A DNA stretch of 64,000 bases from Actinernus sp. WN-2022 (GCA_030867875.1 JAOWCC010001634.1:133263593-133327592); one strand, 5' to 3'; positions 43,329 through 55,411 are shown, counted from the first letter of the stretch. Made by a program: numbers and translations. The notes: a model not told the origin generated them from the letters alone.

Positions 43329-44812
43329 AGGGATACCCGAGTGAAAAACACATTTGGGCTCAAAAGCATCTTTCAGATGTACTTTGTTCAGAAAATGTAT
43401 TAAAATTTGATAAAACTTTTTCAGAGTTGAGAACGAGCCCCTCAAAGTAGGCCCCGCGAAGACATGGGCGCCGCCATTTTGTTTACATTAATTCCTGTGA
43501 CGATTCCTGTGACGTTTCATTACGTCCCTTCGTCCCCCAGAGTCTTGCGGCTAACTTGTAGCGACTTCTTTTCTTTGTAGAAGTTTCACACGCTCGGAAT
43601 TAGAGTAGATTTTCATCGATACGGCAGAGCAATTTCGTACTAGAACAAAAATATGATGAAGACGATATTGTGAGAGAAGTTCAGAAGACTGGGAGGACGA
43701 AGAAAAGCATGTGGAAGGCGAGAATATCAACGAACAACAAAGGCGACTACCGAGCTAGTGCAAAACTGGTGTTGTGCTATGATGTAAAGATTCGCTGTGT
43801 GTTTTTGTATGGAACTTGTCAGCCTTAAACACAAGACTAAAGGTAGATTATTACAATATTGATATCGGCATAGCAATCGAAACTTGTTTAATTTGACCCA
43901 GAGAGGTAATCAGGGTGTAGCAAGCCACATAATTTTAATTTCGTTTACCTATAACTGATGTTTTGTGAAACAGCGCGCGCGCGCCAAGTTCTAACAAACA
44001 TGCCGGGCTTGATCGCGCCAATGCTTTCACACAATTTAATAAGGGAATGGAATTATTTTTGCAATATAATTGCTCCGAGTGTCTCGTTCTTGTGTCATTG
44101 CATATATTCTGCTATGTTGGGCTAGTTATATATGATCGGTTTTTACAGGGAGGTTTTAACTTTTCAGGTGTTTCGTTTCAGTTGCACAAAGCCATGCAGT
44201 CAGTGCAGATCGAACCGGATAACTCGCAAATTATATAGCTCCAATAATACATAAGTTTCGAAAGCAATGTCAATATCAATATTGTCATAATCTACCTTAG
44301 TCTTGCGTTTAAGGCTGACAAGTTCCATACAAAAACACACAGCGAATCTTTACATCATAGCACAACACCAGTTTTGCACTAGCTCGGTAGTCGCCTTTGT
44401 TGTTCGTTGATATTCTCGCCTTCCACATGCTTTTCTTCGTCCTCCCAGTCTTCTGAACTTCTCTCACAATATCGTCTTCATCATATTTTTGTTCTAGTAC
44501 GAAATTGCTCTGCCGTATCGATGAAAATCTATTCTAATTCCGAGCGTGTGAAAATTCTACAAAGAAAACAAGTCGCTACAAGTTAATAGCCGCAAGACTC
44601 CGGTGGGACGAAGTGACGTAATGAAACGGCACATGAATCGTCACAGGAATTAATGTAAACAAAATGGCGGCGCCCAGGTCTTCGCGGGGCCTACTTTGAG
44701 GGGCTCGTTCTCAACTCTGAAAAAGTTTTATCAAATTTTAATACATTTTCTGAACAAAGTACATCCGAAAGATGCTTTTGAGCACAAATGTGTTTTTCAC
44801 TCGGGTATCCCT
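43329..44812. mobile_element. TTAA-flanked foldback element, second copy (1484 bp)
   Basis: TTAA at 43325-43328 and 44813-44816; ends AGGGATACCCGAGTG and inverse, as in 39761-41195. Both arms contain GCGCCGCCATTTTGTT or its inverse. Confidence 0.85.
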
Positions 44813-44816
44813 TTAA

Positions 44817-46749
44817 ATATATCTGTCGGTTTTGATGATTACAATCGATATTGAAAGTCAACGTTTGGTGAATACATTCTTACTTGTCGTTTGCCATTTT
44901 GTTTTCATTCACAATCGCGTGGCAGCGAATTTCCATGTCTATGGACTCTCATATAAACACGGCTTTCAGCCAATCAGCGCTCGAGTTTACTCTGGGTTAT
45001 TTTATAATGAGAAATAAACCACTCATAGAACTCATACGAAACTACATCCAGGTACTGCATGAGTAGCGTATTTTCCATATCCTCACTAGTAAAAATATCG
45101 ATGACGTCACGTTTGCCGCCTTTTGAAGCAGGTTTGTAAAAATCACAGAGGAAGATATAAACAGCTTAAATGAGCTGCACGACAATGAATATTCCGAGCA
45201 CAAAAAGCCGCCAAATACGATCCAAAACTCTCTCTTTCGACTGCTGCAACGAAAAAGACAAGAAAACCCAATGACACTCCCCAGGACAGCTTAGAAAGAT
45301 CACGAAGAAGTTTGTACTGACAGTGAGTAAAATAAATAGATAAGAGTTCTTAGAGTAGTTTAATCGTCATATAATAAAAAGAAAATTACACGGTGGTTTG
45401 AAGATATGAAGTTTATCATCTCGAGTCGAAAACATTTCACTCGTTCACTGCGCCAACTCGTGAAATGTTTTCGACTCTCGAGGATAAACTTCATATCTTC
45501 AAACCACCGTGTAATATCATCTTTTTATCAGTTGCGCGAAACATATTGACATCAAGGTAGCATTAGGTTATGTCAGTATCAATGCCAACGTTGCCCATTG
45601 TACCTCCACCCCTCCCGCTTCTTGTACATACGTGAAGCATTTGACAATTCAATCTGTCCCGTACGTGCTGTGACGATTTTGTCGAATACGAGTCAAGGCG
45701 ATTTTCAGTTGGGCACTGCAACAACTAGAGGCGTTTAAAAAACCAAGCGCATTAATTGACACCAGCAGTAGAGATTATGTCTGTTTTCCACTCGAAAAAA
45801 TCTACAATAAACATTTTGCAAACGCAGAGACAGCAATAGTTTAAGCCATCGATGATATTCAGCTGAACCGGAAATTACTTGCATGGAGTTATTTGTAAAT
45901 ATAATAAGTACAACCTTATCGGGAACATAACCCCGTCTTTTGATGATCTTTTTACATTTAGTGAAAATTGCATGCTTGATGTGTTTTGACATTATTTGCG
46001 TGGAAATTGTTAATGTACAACTTATCTGATATAAATTCATCATTCTCTCCATTTCACCTCATTTGTTTATTTCACTACATAATCTCCATGAATGATAGAA
46101 CCATACAGAAAACAAGTAGTGTTTTTATTAGACAAATGAAGTTATATGAAGAAATTATAATGTAATATTTCATTTTCTCTTTGATTATGTTTTCAACTTT
46201 GTATTGCCATGTTCAGTGTTGTACTTTAATACTGATGTCTCTGATGATATAAAGTCAATAACGACTATGACAATTAAACAAACATAGCCTTCGTTTAGGA
46301 ATTTACAGACAGACCGGCTTGTAATAGTATAACGTGCCTGGTGTTGCCAAAGTGAAATATTAGCTAGGTGTTGTGATGATTTAAACAAAACTCGCACCTT
46401 TAGCGCCACAAAATAGCAGTCATTAAAAGGAGAAAAAAATGCAATAAGAGAAGCAGCATGCGAAATGTAAAATATAATTAAGGTCTGCTATATGCTTGCT
46501 TTGTGAATTCAATGACTTTTCAAGGTATTAAAAGACCAATATATCCCATATGCCCTCACTTTCTTTCTCCTTTATACTCCCCTTGCATTCACTATTGATA
46601 TCAATGCTTTAACACATATTCCCCTTCCATATTATCAGTGCTTTAACATATATTCCCCTTGCATTTTAATGTTACTTCCCTCGATCTATTCCCTCACGCA
46701 TCTCGCAAGTACATGCAGAGAAGTAACGTGAAAGAAGATACAAAAAACG
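44817..46749. other. no gene; one strong hairpin at 45386-45515
   Basis: TTACACGGTGGTTTGAAGAT at 45386 and its inverse ending at 45515 make a near-perfect ~60-bp stem with a very short loop. The remaining sequence shows no supported gene. Confidence 0.45.
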
Positions 46750-46845
46750 GAATTTGTTACGACCCGGAATCGAACTCGAACCCTGGCTCGATTGATTTCT
46801 AGTCCTCTGTCCTCTCCTCTACGCTACAAGCTACGTTAGATGAAA
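46750..46845 (-). mobile_element. tRNA-Ser-like SINE fragment
   Basis: On the minus strand TAGCGTAGAGGAGAGGA (A-box-like), GGACTAGAAATC (matching a serine tRNA anticodon arm) and GTTCGATTCCGGG (B box) follow in order. It is too diverged for a tRNA gene. Confidence 0.55.
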
Positions 46846-47112
46846 GAGTCAAGACAAAAACAATACGAAACCTTGATCCAAATGATTTATGAAAAGATAT
46901 ATTGTTATTGCGTAGCACAAGAAAACCTCGCCATTGTGAAAATAGGCATTATATTGTATTGTACATTATGTATTGTACATTATCCCTGGACGAATGAGTT
47001 CATCCCTGGACGATTTCATCCTGGTTTAAAAGTAATAATTTTCAATCAGCATGAACATACCTAGTTTGATATCCTGTCTTAACCAGATAAGTTCTGGGTC
47101 CGCAGACCTTAG

Positions 47113-47819
47113 CTATTCTTCTAGAATCCACTTCTCAGTATTACGACTGGCTTGAGTGTTTCTTACTCGAACTGTGTCATTCTCTGAGAACAGTCTGTCT
47201 TTATGACACTTCAAATCCTTATATTCCTTCTGTTTATTCTGTTTACTCTCTATCACCTGGGCTAGATCAGGTTTCACTAGACTTAAACGCGTACGCAGGC
47301 GGCGTCTCATTAACAACTCAGCTGGCATCGCACCTGTGGTGCTGTGTGGGGTGGTGCGATATCTTAAAAGAAAATCTGCTAATCTATGTTTCATAGACCT
47401 ACTCTTGTTTCCTTCTAAAACCTGTTTGACTAGTGCCAGCTCCTTTACTACTCTCACCGATCTTTCAGCGGCACCGTTTGATTATGGATGGTAAGGAGGA
47501 GTTAGAGTGTGTTTGATGCCGTTTTTGTACATGAACTCAGCAAATTCATTTGAAACATGTCAGATACCACTTCTTCTGGAATTTAGCCGTGTTGGACAAA
47601 TATAAACCATAGCTCATCTATGGTGTTCACTGTGGTGATTGAGGTTATGTGCTGTACTTCGATCCATTTCGAATGACTATCAACCACCACTAAGAAATAG
47701 TCACTGCCCTTTTGACAAAAGTCAACGTGGATGCGCTGAAAAGGTCGCATGGCCCATTTCCATGGTATCAATGGAACACTATAGGTGGGGAGCTCCTTAC
47801 ATTCTGACAAACGGTGCAT
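47113..47819 (-). pseudogene. Ty3/gypsy integrase remnant
   Basis: IHVDFCQKGSDYFLVVVDSH (near 47720) gives the first catalytic Asp. After a gap, HP-stop-SNGAAERSVRVVKEL near 47455-47490 keeps the Glu but has TAA in place of the expected Gln codon. A C-terminal part with RYRTTPHSTTGAMPAELL follows. The second Asp region is not recognisable. Non-functional. Confidence 0.8.
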
Positions 47820-48269
47820 AATGTTATTTCTCTCTCAATTTCTTCATCCATCTTGGGCCACCAAACGCAGGTACGGGCTATTGCTTTCATTGCAGAAATA
47901 CTAGGGTGCTCCCAATGCAATTCCTGTAGCATTTTCTCTCTCAATACTTGGGGAATAATTACCCTTGAGCTCCACAGAATGCAATTCTGTTTACAAGAAA
48001 GCGCATGTCTACGGGTCTAGTAGGGTTTCAAATTTTCCACTTTACATTCTTCCTGCCACCCCATCATGACACAATGCAGTACTTTGCTAAGCACCGGGTC
48101 CATCAATGTGGCCTTCCAAATATCCTTTGCGGTTATTGGTAATTCTTTGTCAATAGCACTTACTCTGTAGATTTAATTTTCACTGCCTATCTTAGAGTCT
48201 TCATAGGGTAATCTGGAGAGTGCATCGCAGTTGCTGTGCTTATCAGATCTCCTATATTCGATTTGATAA

Positions 48270-49009
48270 TCATATGCTGAAAGGATGAGAGCCCAACGCT
48301 GCATACGGGCGGCTGCCAGTGTGGGAATTGCAGCTTTGGGGTCTAAAATAGCAAATTAATGGCTGGTGATCCGTTATTAATGTGAACTTCCGTCCATAAA
48401 GGAACTGGGGAAACTTTTTAACCCCAAATATGATAGACAACGCCTCGCGTTCTGTCTGGGCATAGTTTCTCTCACTCAAACTAAGTGTACGAGAGGCATA
48501 AGCTATTAGCCTCTCCTGGCCATCGTCCATCACATGCATGACTAAGTACTGCTCCCAAACCATAACTTGACTGAGGCATCACAAGCTAACCTTAGCTCAC
48601 GATTCAGGTCATAGTGGACTAACAGCGAATCACTGGCGAGGCCCTCCTTACAGGTTACAAAAGCCTTCTGACAATCCTCTGTCCATTCCCATTGAACACT
48701 TTTCTGCAAAAGCCTATGCAGCGGTGTTAGTGTTGTGGCTAGCCCTGGCAAGAAGGAATGATAATATTGGACCATGCCCAATAAGGACCTTAGTTCGCTC
48801 ACATTTTGTGGGGCTAGAGCTCGCTTCACTGCATCGATCTTCTCCTCCACTGGTTGCAACCCTTCAGCACTTATTCTCAGGCCTAGATAAACCACTTCAG
48901 GTTTCAAGAATTCGCATAATTGGTCAATTTCAAATGCAAATTGTGTTTGTGTAGCCTGTCTAAAACTATGCATGTGACAGATCGAGTTTGCTAAATACCT
49001 TGGAGCCAA
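48270..49009 (-). pseudogene. Ty3/gypsy RT C-terminal part and RNase H
   Basis: VVYLGLRISAEGL and ELRSLLGMVQYYHSFLPG (thumb and connection), LACDAS, EREALSIIFGVKKF and LITDHQPL (RNase H Asp/Glu/Asp) are seen over two frames. The YxDD palm segment that should precede them is missing. Confidence 0.8.
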
Positions 49010-49709
49010 CTAGTGCTGTATATAAATCCTGATTGGTGGGCAGGACATTTTGCCCATCTTCAACTGACTGATTACTAGTTGATTTGTAATCTCCACAAAT
49101 TCTAATGGTGTCATCAGCCTTCGGCACAATCACAATTGGGCTAGCCCAACACGACTTGTCAGTTTCCTTAATCACCCCGTGCTTTTCCAGTTTATCTAAT
49201 TCTTTCCCAACTTTTTCCTTTAAAGCATACGGAATCCTACGCGCTTTCACAAATATAGGTTTTGCATCGTCTCTCATGGTAATGTGTGCCTCAAGGCCCT
49301 TCATGCCTTCATAACTCTCTGTAAATAATTCGCTATGTTTAGACAACAAATCACTCAGTTGACTCTTAGCAATGACTGGGTCTCCATTAGAGACACTAAA
49401 TATCTCTCCCCACTCTAACTTGATTTGACCCAGCCAGTTTGTACCAAGTAAGGTGGGCTTGGCATTGTAATTGGCATGCAGAATTGGCAAAAGATACTGT
49501 TTGCCCTTACATACAATACTACACTCAGCATTTCCCCTGACGCATTTTAAAAGCACTTCGCCCGTGTACGTTTTCAGTGTTACTTTTGAAGGAGTCAGGG
49601 ATCTGTCTGCAAATTTCTCCAGATATTCACTTTGGCTCATTATGGAGTAATCTGCAGCAGTATCCAGCTCCATCTTACATTGCTTCCCGTTGATTTTCAT
49701 TTCTAACAT
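48966..49709 (-). pseudogene. Ty3/gypsy protease and RT N-terminal part
   Basis: A 247-codon frame: a protease-like MELDTAADYSIMS near residues 13-25 (DTAA where DTGA is usual), a linker, then the RT fingers with ASPIVIVPKADDTIRICGDY and LDLSHA at the end. The frame stops where the palm motif YxDD should follow, so RT was deleted internally. At its 5' end the frame touches the foldback at 49706. Confidence 0.8.
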
Positions 49710-51527
49710 GTATGTTAGACAAATAAATACACGACTTCATCCTACAGTGTTTCAGTTGTGGTTATTCATACCTCTGAGCTCTTCTAGGGTCGTTTCCGCT
49801 GCTTTTTTCGAACCTCTTTCCCTCACCTCCTAATATAATGAAAAGGCTGGAGACAACCGACAAATATACGATGCATAACCTGTAATCTTTGCCATGAAAA
49901 TCACACTTCGCTCACTCCAAATAACTCAAAACTACGGTAGGACATAGAATGATAAATGAACTCATCCCTACCCGAATTTTAAGATCCAGCGATACCACAG
50001 TCTGGAGAAAGCAAACAATTTGTCGCCCATTTTCAAGTCCTTCGAGGTTGGCAGCCAACGAAGTTGGACGGCGGAAGTGCGACCGTCAAAATAGCCTCGG
50101 TCTGGCGAAGACAAATATCAACTTAACAGGAGTGAGTGGGGGCATAGCTCGTTTTCAGGTGGACCAAAAATACCGTACCTGTACAGGGAACGTAACGAAA
50201 TATGAATTCCGCTCGCTGTTTGAGTTTGACAGCTATTGTACTCCCTCAGCCAATCGGCAAGCGAAAAAATCAAAACACAAACGCACGTGTGTCGGTAAAT
50301 CAAGACACAAACGCACGTGTGTCGGTAAATCAAAACACAAACGCACGTGTATCGGTAAATAAAAACACATTTTGTCCATGTAACTCCCATATGTGTTTGA
50401 AAAACTTTCCAAAATGTCAGCTGGTGAACCACCGGAAAAAAAACTCTACATAATTCTATGAAATGGCAATTGTGGTAAGTTATTAAGAGTTGTTGTTGCA
50501 ATTTAATAGATGTTCGTTCAAAAGTTTCCAGGAACATTATCAGTGTACGCCGGTAATTCAAATAATTTTTTCTTGTATTTTTAATATAGGGTAATAAAGA
50601 ATTATGAGTTCTCCGAGGGTGATTTCATAAAAAGAGAAGATATTTTGATTAATGCTGAATCTGACAAAGATTATCTGTCCATCGAAGAGTTAACGGCATG
50701 CACCCTGACAAGAATTGTAAACAAAGTGTGGGGTGATCGAGTAAAACTCATGAAGAAAAGGGAAATATTGAGTACGTTTTACGTGTACGAAAACTTACGT
50801 GTCCAAACGAAAGATACTAGCCCCGCAGTGTAGAAACGTCCGTTGGAACCTTAATAACTTACCACAAGAAAGTTTTTCAAACACATATGGGAGTTACATG
50901 GACAAAATGTGTTTTACGTGCGTTTGTGTTTTGATTTACCGACACATGTGCGTTCTGTTTTGATTTTTTCGCTCGGCGATTGGCTGAGGGAGTACAATAG
51001 CTGTCAAACTCAAACAGCGAGCGGAATTCATATTTCGTTACGTTCCCTGTACAGGTACGGTATTTTTGGTCCACCTGAAAACGAGCTATGCCCCCACTCA
51101 CTCCTGTTAAGTTGCTACTTGTCTTCGCCAGACCGAGGCTATTTTGACGGTCGCACTTCCGCCGTCCAACTTCGTTGGCTGCCAACCTCGAAGGACTTGA
51201 AAATGGGCGACAAATTGTTTGCTTTCTCCAGACTGTGGTATCGCTGGATCTTAAAATTCGGGTAGGGATGAGTTCATTTATCATTCTATGTCCTACCGTA
51301 GTTTTGAGTTATTTGGAGTGAGCGAAGTGTGATTTTCGTGGCAAAGATTACAGGTTATGCATCGTATATTTGTCGGTTGTCTCCAGCCTTTTCATTATAT
51401 TAGGAGGTGTGGGAAAGAGGTTCGAAAAAAGTAGCGGAAACGACCCTAGAAGAGCTCAGAGGTATGAATAACCACAACTGAAACATTGTAGGATGAAGTC
51501 GTGTATTTATTTGTCTAACATACATGT
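49706..51527. mobile_element. 1.8-kb foldback element inserted in gypsy gag
   Basis: Arms of about 690 and 655 bp (49706-50395 and 50872-51527) are inverse copies; the ends carry ACATGTATGTTAGAC. The loop is about 475 bp. It separates gag (51555-51865) from protease (below 49709) of the gypsy element. The left arm contains three copies of a 30-bp repeat (GCACGTGTGTCGGTAAATCA, 50274-50363). No transposase. Confidence 0.85.
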
Positions 51528-51554
51528 TTTGGAAGGATTTATAATATGAACTAT

Positions 51555-51865
51555 TCAAGCGATATTTGTAAGCGTATAAATACACAAATCTTGAGATTGG
51601 GCTGCCTGTGGCGCCACCAAGCTGCTAAGGGTCGAGTAAACCTCGGGTCCCACTTCGGTAAGGAGAATTGCACGTTTCCTGTCTGGTAATATTAGATTGG
51701 TTTGATCGCTTCCCTCTCCCGTTGTCTCAACAATGTTGTTGGCTGTGAAAAACATCTCCATCCTCTCTACGTACATGTAACCATCGAATGTTTCGCGTTC
51801 GGCATTGAACTCGCCAACGCGCCCAAACAGTCCACTCGCACCATGCAGTGCTGGTCATCCTGTAT
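51555..51865 (-). pseudogene. Ty3/gypsy gag N-terminal fragment
   Basis: GEFNAERETFDGYMYVERM and KRAILLTEVGPEVYSTL resemble the start of gypsy Gag (capsid). The rest was displaced or deleted by the foldback. The start codon is uncertain because the upstream frames are broken. Confidence 0.6.
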
Positions 51866-51925
51866 ACCACAACACACACAGCGTTGTCTCAAAACCTTGC
51901 ACTGTCGATTTCCGTGGAAGATCGT

Positions 51926-51943
51926 CCGATCCTCGTCGCCAAA
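51926..51943 (-). promoter_or_regulatory. candidate gypsy primer-binding site
   Basis: TTTTGGCGACGAGGATCG on the minus strand lies directly after the putative LTR. TGGCGACGAGGAT-like sequences at this position are common in animal gypsy elements. Confidence 0.4.
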
Positions 51944-51944
51944 A

Positions 51945-52090
51945 TGTAGTATTTAGTCCTTTAGTTTAGGTTGACAATACACGAGGCAGGAAACAACATG
52001 GCGGTTCCCAACATAACACACCTTTATTACGCTAAGCACTCTGGGTACTGGCACAGTTCCTTAAGCATTATGGGTACTTAATATGTTACA
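51945..52090 (-). repeat. putative gypsy 5' LTR
   Basis: About 146 bp, starting TGTAGT and ending GTTACA on the plus strand. Its right part, with CTAAGCACTCTGGGTACTGG, recurs at 63941-64000. No partner LTR was found near 47 kb, so the 3' end of the element is probably lost. Exact limits are tentative. Confidence 0.45.
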
Positions 52091-52095
52091 GTACA

Positions 52096-52770
52096 AACAT
52101 CAATTCCTGGTCGCAAAATCGTTTTGAGTATTATAAGCCAGAGACTAAAGGACATAGAGTACCAAACTTGGCGTAGTGACATAAATAACGATAAAAGAAA
52201 AGATCCCGGCCAAAGTAATAATTTAAGGACTTTCCGCACATTCAAGTCCAACTATTATTGTGAAGACTACCTTATACAGGTCACCAATACTAATCACAGA
52301 ATAGCATTGACAGAGCTGAGGCTAAGTAATCACAAATTAGCAATTGAAACTGGGCGTTACTCGAAACCTTACCAAATACCCGAAGAAAGAATGTGTCCCA
52401 TTTGCACAAATGGCGTCGAAGATGAAGAACATTGTTAATAAAATGACCAGCATACTGCAATATAAGGAAAAACCTTTTCGATTATTTAGAGGATGAAATG
52501 AAAATCAAAATAAACAGAATGACGCCTAATGAGGTATTTTTACTAATCATAAACCCCCCCAAACAAAGATAGAGCTGTGCAAAAACAAATTGCCAAATTT
52601 ATCTATGAATGCGTAAAAGCAAGAAAGAAGAAAAGGACAACTTCATAACATTCCATGATTAATTTTATTTATTGATATATCTTGTATTTTATGTAAATTT
52701 ATTTGGGCTACTGCCAATGTACACGTTAGTATAAGGCTCCAAATAAAATCATCTGTCTATCTGTCTGTCG
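52096..52770 (+). mobile_element. LINE C-terminal fragment and tail
   Basis: The frame from about 52106 reads IISQRLKDIEYQTW, NHRIALTELRLSNHKLAIET and MCPICTNGVEDEEHC, a C-terminal zinc-binding tail seen in several LINE families. After a frameshift near 52438 it continues to about 52650 with NIRKNLFDYLEDEM. It ends with AAATAAAATCATCTGTC and a TCTG microsatellite. The segment abuts the gypsy LTR. Confidence 0.75.
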
Positions 52771-53583
52771 GTCCCTTAGGATCAGGAGAGGACTTCTACT
52801 GAGAGATCCGCCTATTTATAACCAAGATAGGAATCTGATACTCTGAAACAGTATCCTATTGTCCTCTGACCAGCCCAGTTTTATGAATGACCTTTTCTTG
52901 TCTCAACATAAACGATGAGTATTCGTGCCTCATAATTGGGGGTTTTATGTTGCGACCAGAAAAGCAGCATTGGTGTCAGTAAAAATAAATGTGCTTTGTA
53001 TGCCAGCAGCGAGCTCATGCAGTTTGGTGAATGAAGACATCAACTACGCGACACAACCCATAGGTAGCCCAAGCTTGAGATCTGTATAATATTTAACAGC
53101 ATTTCAGTATGGGATATTTTAATTATTCATGTACAACGTAAATCTCGAATAAAAATCGACAAAAGCTATACAGTGTCAGTGTCTTCTTGTGTTCCTTAAC
53201 TATGCCTGTGCCATGTTACAGCTAGCTAATTTCAGCAAAATTTTCCCTTAAAACCCCACCCCATACGAAGGAAAGACAAGGTAGGAGGCGAGACTGTTAA
53301 ACTTACCTTCAAACTACTCCAGTTGGGGATTCGGGGCGATGTTTTACAGGTAAAACGCATCCAATCGCTATTTCCTTCACGGGGCATCGAAGTGATAGAT
53401 TTACGATGTAAATATCCTAATCAATCTGGACCAGCCGCTATTCCCGAGTCATCAGCCTCCTTCAAGTACGACAAATTCACTCCGAAGAGTTGCCGGAAGA
53501 AGTATGGACAAAGTATAAACCACTCCTTCACTGATCTCACCACTTGACGCCAACCAGTTTTCATAGTTTTTGCGCGGGTTTTT
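52771..53583. other. no recognisable feature
   Basis: Short frames only; a 74-codon plus-strand frame at 53323-53547 is not recognised. Confidence 0.35.
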
Positions 53584-53817
53584 ATGGGTGACGAATCTGC
53601 CGCCACTCGAGAGGATTTGAATCAATTCAAGCTTTGTTTATGGAAAGAGTTAAAGGTAAATCGGACCTTTCTGCTCAGTTTAGCAAGACCAGCGACACTA
53701 CAGATTCTGCTTTCATGTTGTCCAAAGAGCTTAAGATTTGTTCGGACATCTCTTTCAAAGCGTTCGTTAAAAGAGAAAAGTTTTACATTCAATATCGAGG
53801 TTATTGATAATATTTGA
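53584..53817 (+). pseudogene. small gag-like frame, frameshifted
   Basis: Starts MGDESAATREDLNQFKLCL. Around 53655 the coding signal appears to move to another frame (SDLSAQFSKTSDTTDSAFML) and later back (SFTFNIEVIDNI). The composition resembles the N-terminus of a DIRS-type gag. Weakly supported; could be an unrelated exon. Confidence 0.3.
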
Positions 53818-53975
53818 CTGCTACTCAGATTGAGGATAAGCTAGGATAGTTTAATCCAAGAGGCAGTGGAGCTGATCGGACGAACGGAACCGAAAAATCA
53901 GGTTCGCTGATTCGTCTGAAGCAGGATGGCTAGTGTGGTTTTGATTTCCAACTAAAAAAGTGCCATATACATGTA

Positions 53976-54125
53976 ATAAACATCTTATTAACCTCGCCCG
54001 CTCGGTCTTTACGGTAAAATATCAAACCTCGGTCTTTTATATACGATCGTTCGGTCAGTACTGTCAAGACCTCGCTCTGGTATGTTTCCGTAAAGACCTC
54101 GCTCTCCGTTAATAAGAAGTTAATA
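53976..54125. repeat. short palindromic MITE-like sequence
   Basis: CTTATTAACCTCGCCCGC and an inverse-related CTCCGTTAATAAG frame repeated GTCTTTACGG motifs. Confidence 0.5.
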
Positions 54126-54366
54126 CCTTTCATTAGAGATCAGAGTTATTAATTAGATTGGAAAAAGTAAACACGGGGTTTCATATCCAGAAGAAATCAT
54201 TTTGAAATGTTTTTTTTTCTACCTTGATTTGCCTACCCTGCTATTTACCCAGCAGTCATGTTAGTCCAATTAAAAAAAAAATATTCTCAATCTGCTGTAT
54301 GTGTTTAAGAGTTGACCTATTTTGCATTTTCAACCTCGCAAGAATCTATGAAGAAAGCCAGTCCTC

Positions 54367-54460
54367 TCTTTGACTTTGTCGAAACGTTTTATGTGAGAGC
54401 TTCATGTCTCCTTTCTTCGACTTTGGCGAAACGTTTTATGTGAGAGTTTCATGCCTCCTT
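54367..54460 (+). repeat. 47-bp tandem duplication over the GPCR start
   Basis: GAAACGTTTTATGTGAGAG occurs at 54381 and 54428. The two 47-bp copies differ at about four positions. The called ATG (54404) lies in the first copy; the matching ATG in the second copy is out of frame. Confidence 0.9.
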
Positions 54461-55411
54461 TTCGCAATAACTTCAATCATAAGCAACTCTTGTGTTTGCC
54501 ATATTATCCTACGTACCGAATCCATGAGAACTCCAATGAACTATCTTCTTCTTAACATAGCCATCTTGGATATTCTTACCAGCGTTTTTGGCCTGTCAGT
54601 TGCTACAGTAACAAGCGGTTCGCTCACGAGACCTTCACAACCACTCCATGCAATTGTCAAACAAACAAATTCAACTCTAGCAGGACACATTCTCTGTAAA
54701 ATAGCTGGAACCTTCTGGCTCTTTGTCTCTATTTCAGCATTTCTATTCACGGTGACAGCATTTGAGCGTTTCATGGCTGTTGTCCATCCCCTATCAAGTC
54801 GTGGAGGGGTTACGACACGAAGACTGAAGTGTATTATTCCTCTTTGCTGGTTCGCTGGTGTAGTAATTTGTGCCCCTCACATTGTCGCAATTGGTTACAT
54901 AGATGGTGGTTCTTGTGGCACTGTAGCCCACAAATGGTTCTCCCTCGTGATTTATTCTACAGTGACAACAGCTCACACTTTTTTGATCCCTTCAGTTCTC
55001 ATGTTTATTCTGTATTTCAAAGTCATCAAAACGCTGAGGAGATGTAACCTTCAAGGACTACAGGCGGCTGTGCAAGTTGCAAGGAACAAGAAAAACGCAA
55101 AGATCATCAAGATGATCATTACGGTCAGCGTTATCTTCATTTTGTGCTGGGGAATAAACTATGTGACGTTCATTATGAAGAATTTCTTTAAAATGCCCTC
55201 ATGGAAGGCACTTCATGAAACCCAATTCTTAGTGCAACTTTTTAATTCTACGGTCAATCCATTTATTTATTTCATTTTTATCAAAAGCTTCAGAAGGAAA
55301 TTTAAGGAAATTGCAGCAAGCTGGTGGAGGTACTCATGGGCATGTCTGGTGTGGAGAAGAAAAGTAAATTGTGAGCAAAGAGTAGAACATGAAGTGGAAA
55401 CCAGAACCTGA
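54404..55411 (+). CDS. class A (rhodopsin-like) G-protein-coupled receptor
   Basis: 335 residues in a single exon, seven hydrophobic segments (roughly 13-35, 45-69, 98-121, 142-164, 180-206, 235-259, 273-295). Family marks: Asn28 in TM1; LNIAILD with Asp56 in TM2; Cys98 and Cys171 for the extracellular disulfide; Glu-Arg-Phe at 121-123 in place of DRY; Trp149 in TM4; CWGI at 248-251 where CWxP is usual; and NPFIY at 285-289. Asn89 (NST) could be glycosylated. The third loop is short and basic and the tail is basic, with Trp and Cys. It should act at the plasma membrane and couple an unknown ligand, perhaps a peptide or amine, to G proteins. The very short N-terminus and a duplication across the start make the start uncertain; an upstream exon is possible. 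Confidence 0.9.
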   Translation: MSPFFDFGETFYVRVSCLLFAITSIISNSCVCHIILRTESMRTPMNYLLLNIAILDILTSVFGLSVATVTSGSLTRPSQPLHAIVKQTNSTLAGHILCKIAGTFWLFVSISAFLFTVTAFERFMAVVHPLSSRGGVTTRRLKCIIPLCWFAGVVICAPHIVAIGYIDGGSCGTVAHKWFSLVIYSTVTTAHTFLIPSVLMFILYFKVIKTLRRCNLQGLQAAVQVARNKKNAKIIKMIITVSVIFILCWGINYVTFIMKNFFKMPSWKALHETQFLVQLFNSTVNPFIYFIFIKSFRRKFKEIAASWWRYSWACLVWRRKVNCEQRVEHEVETRT

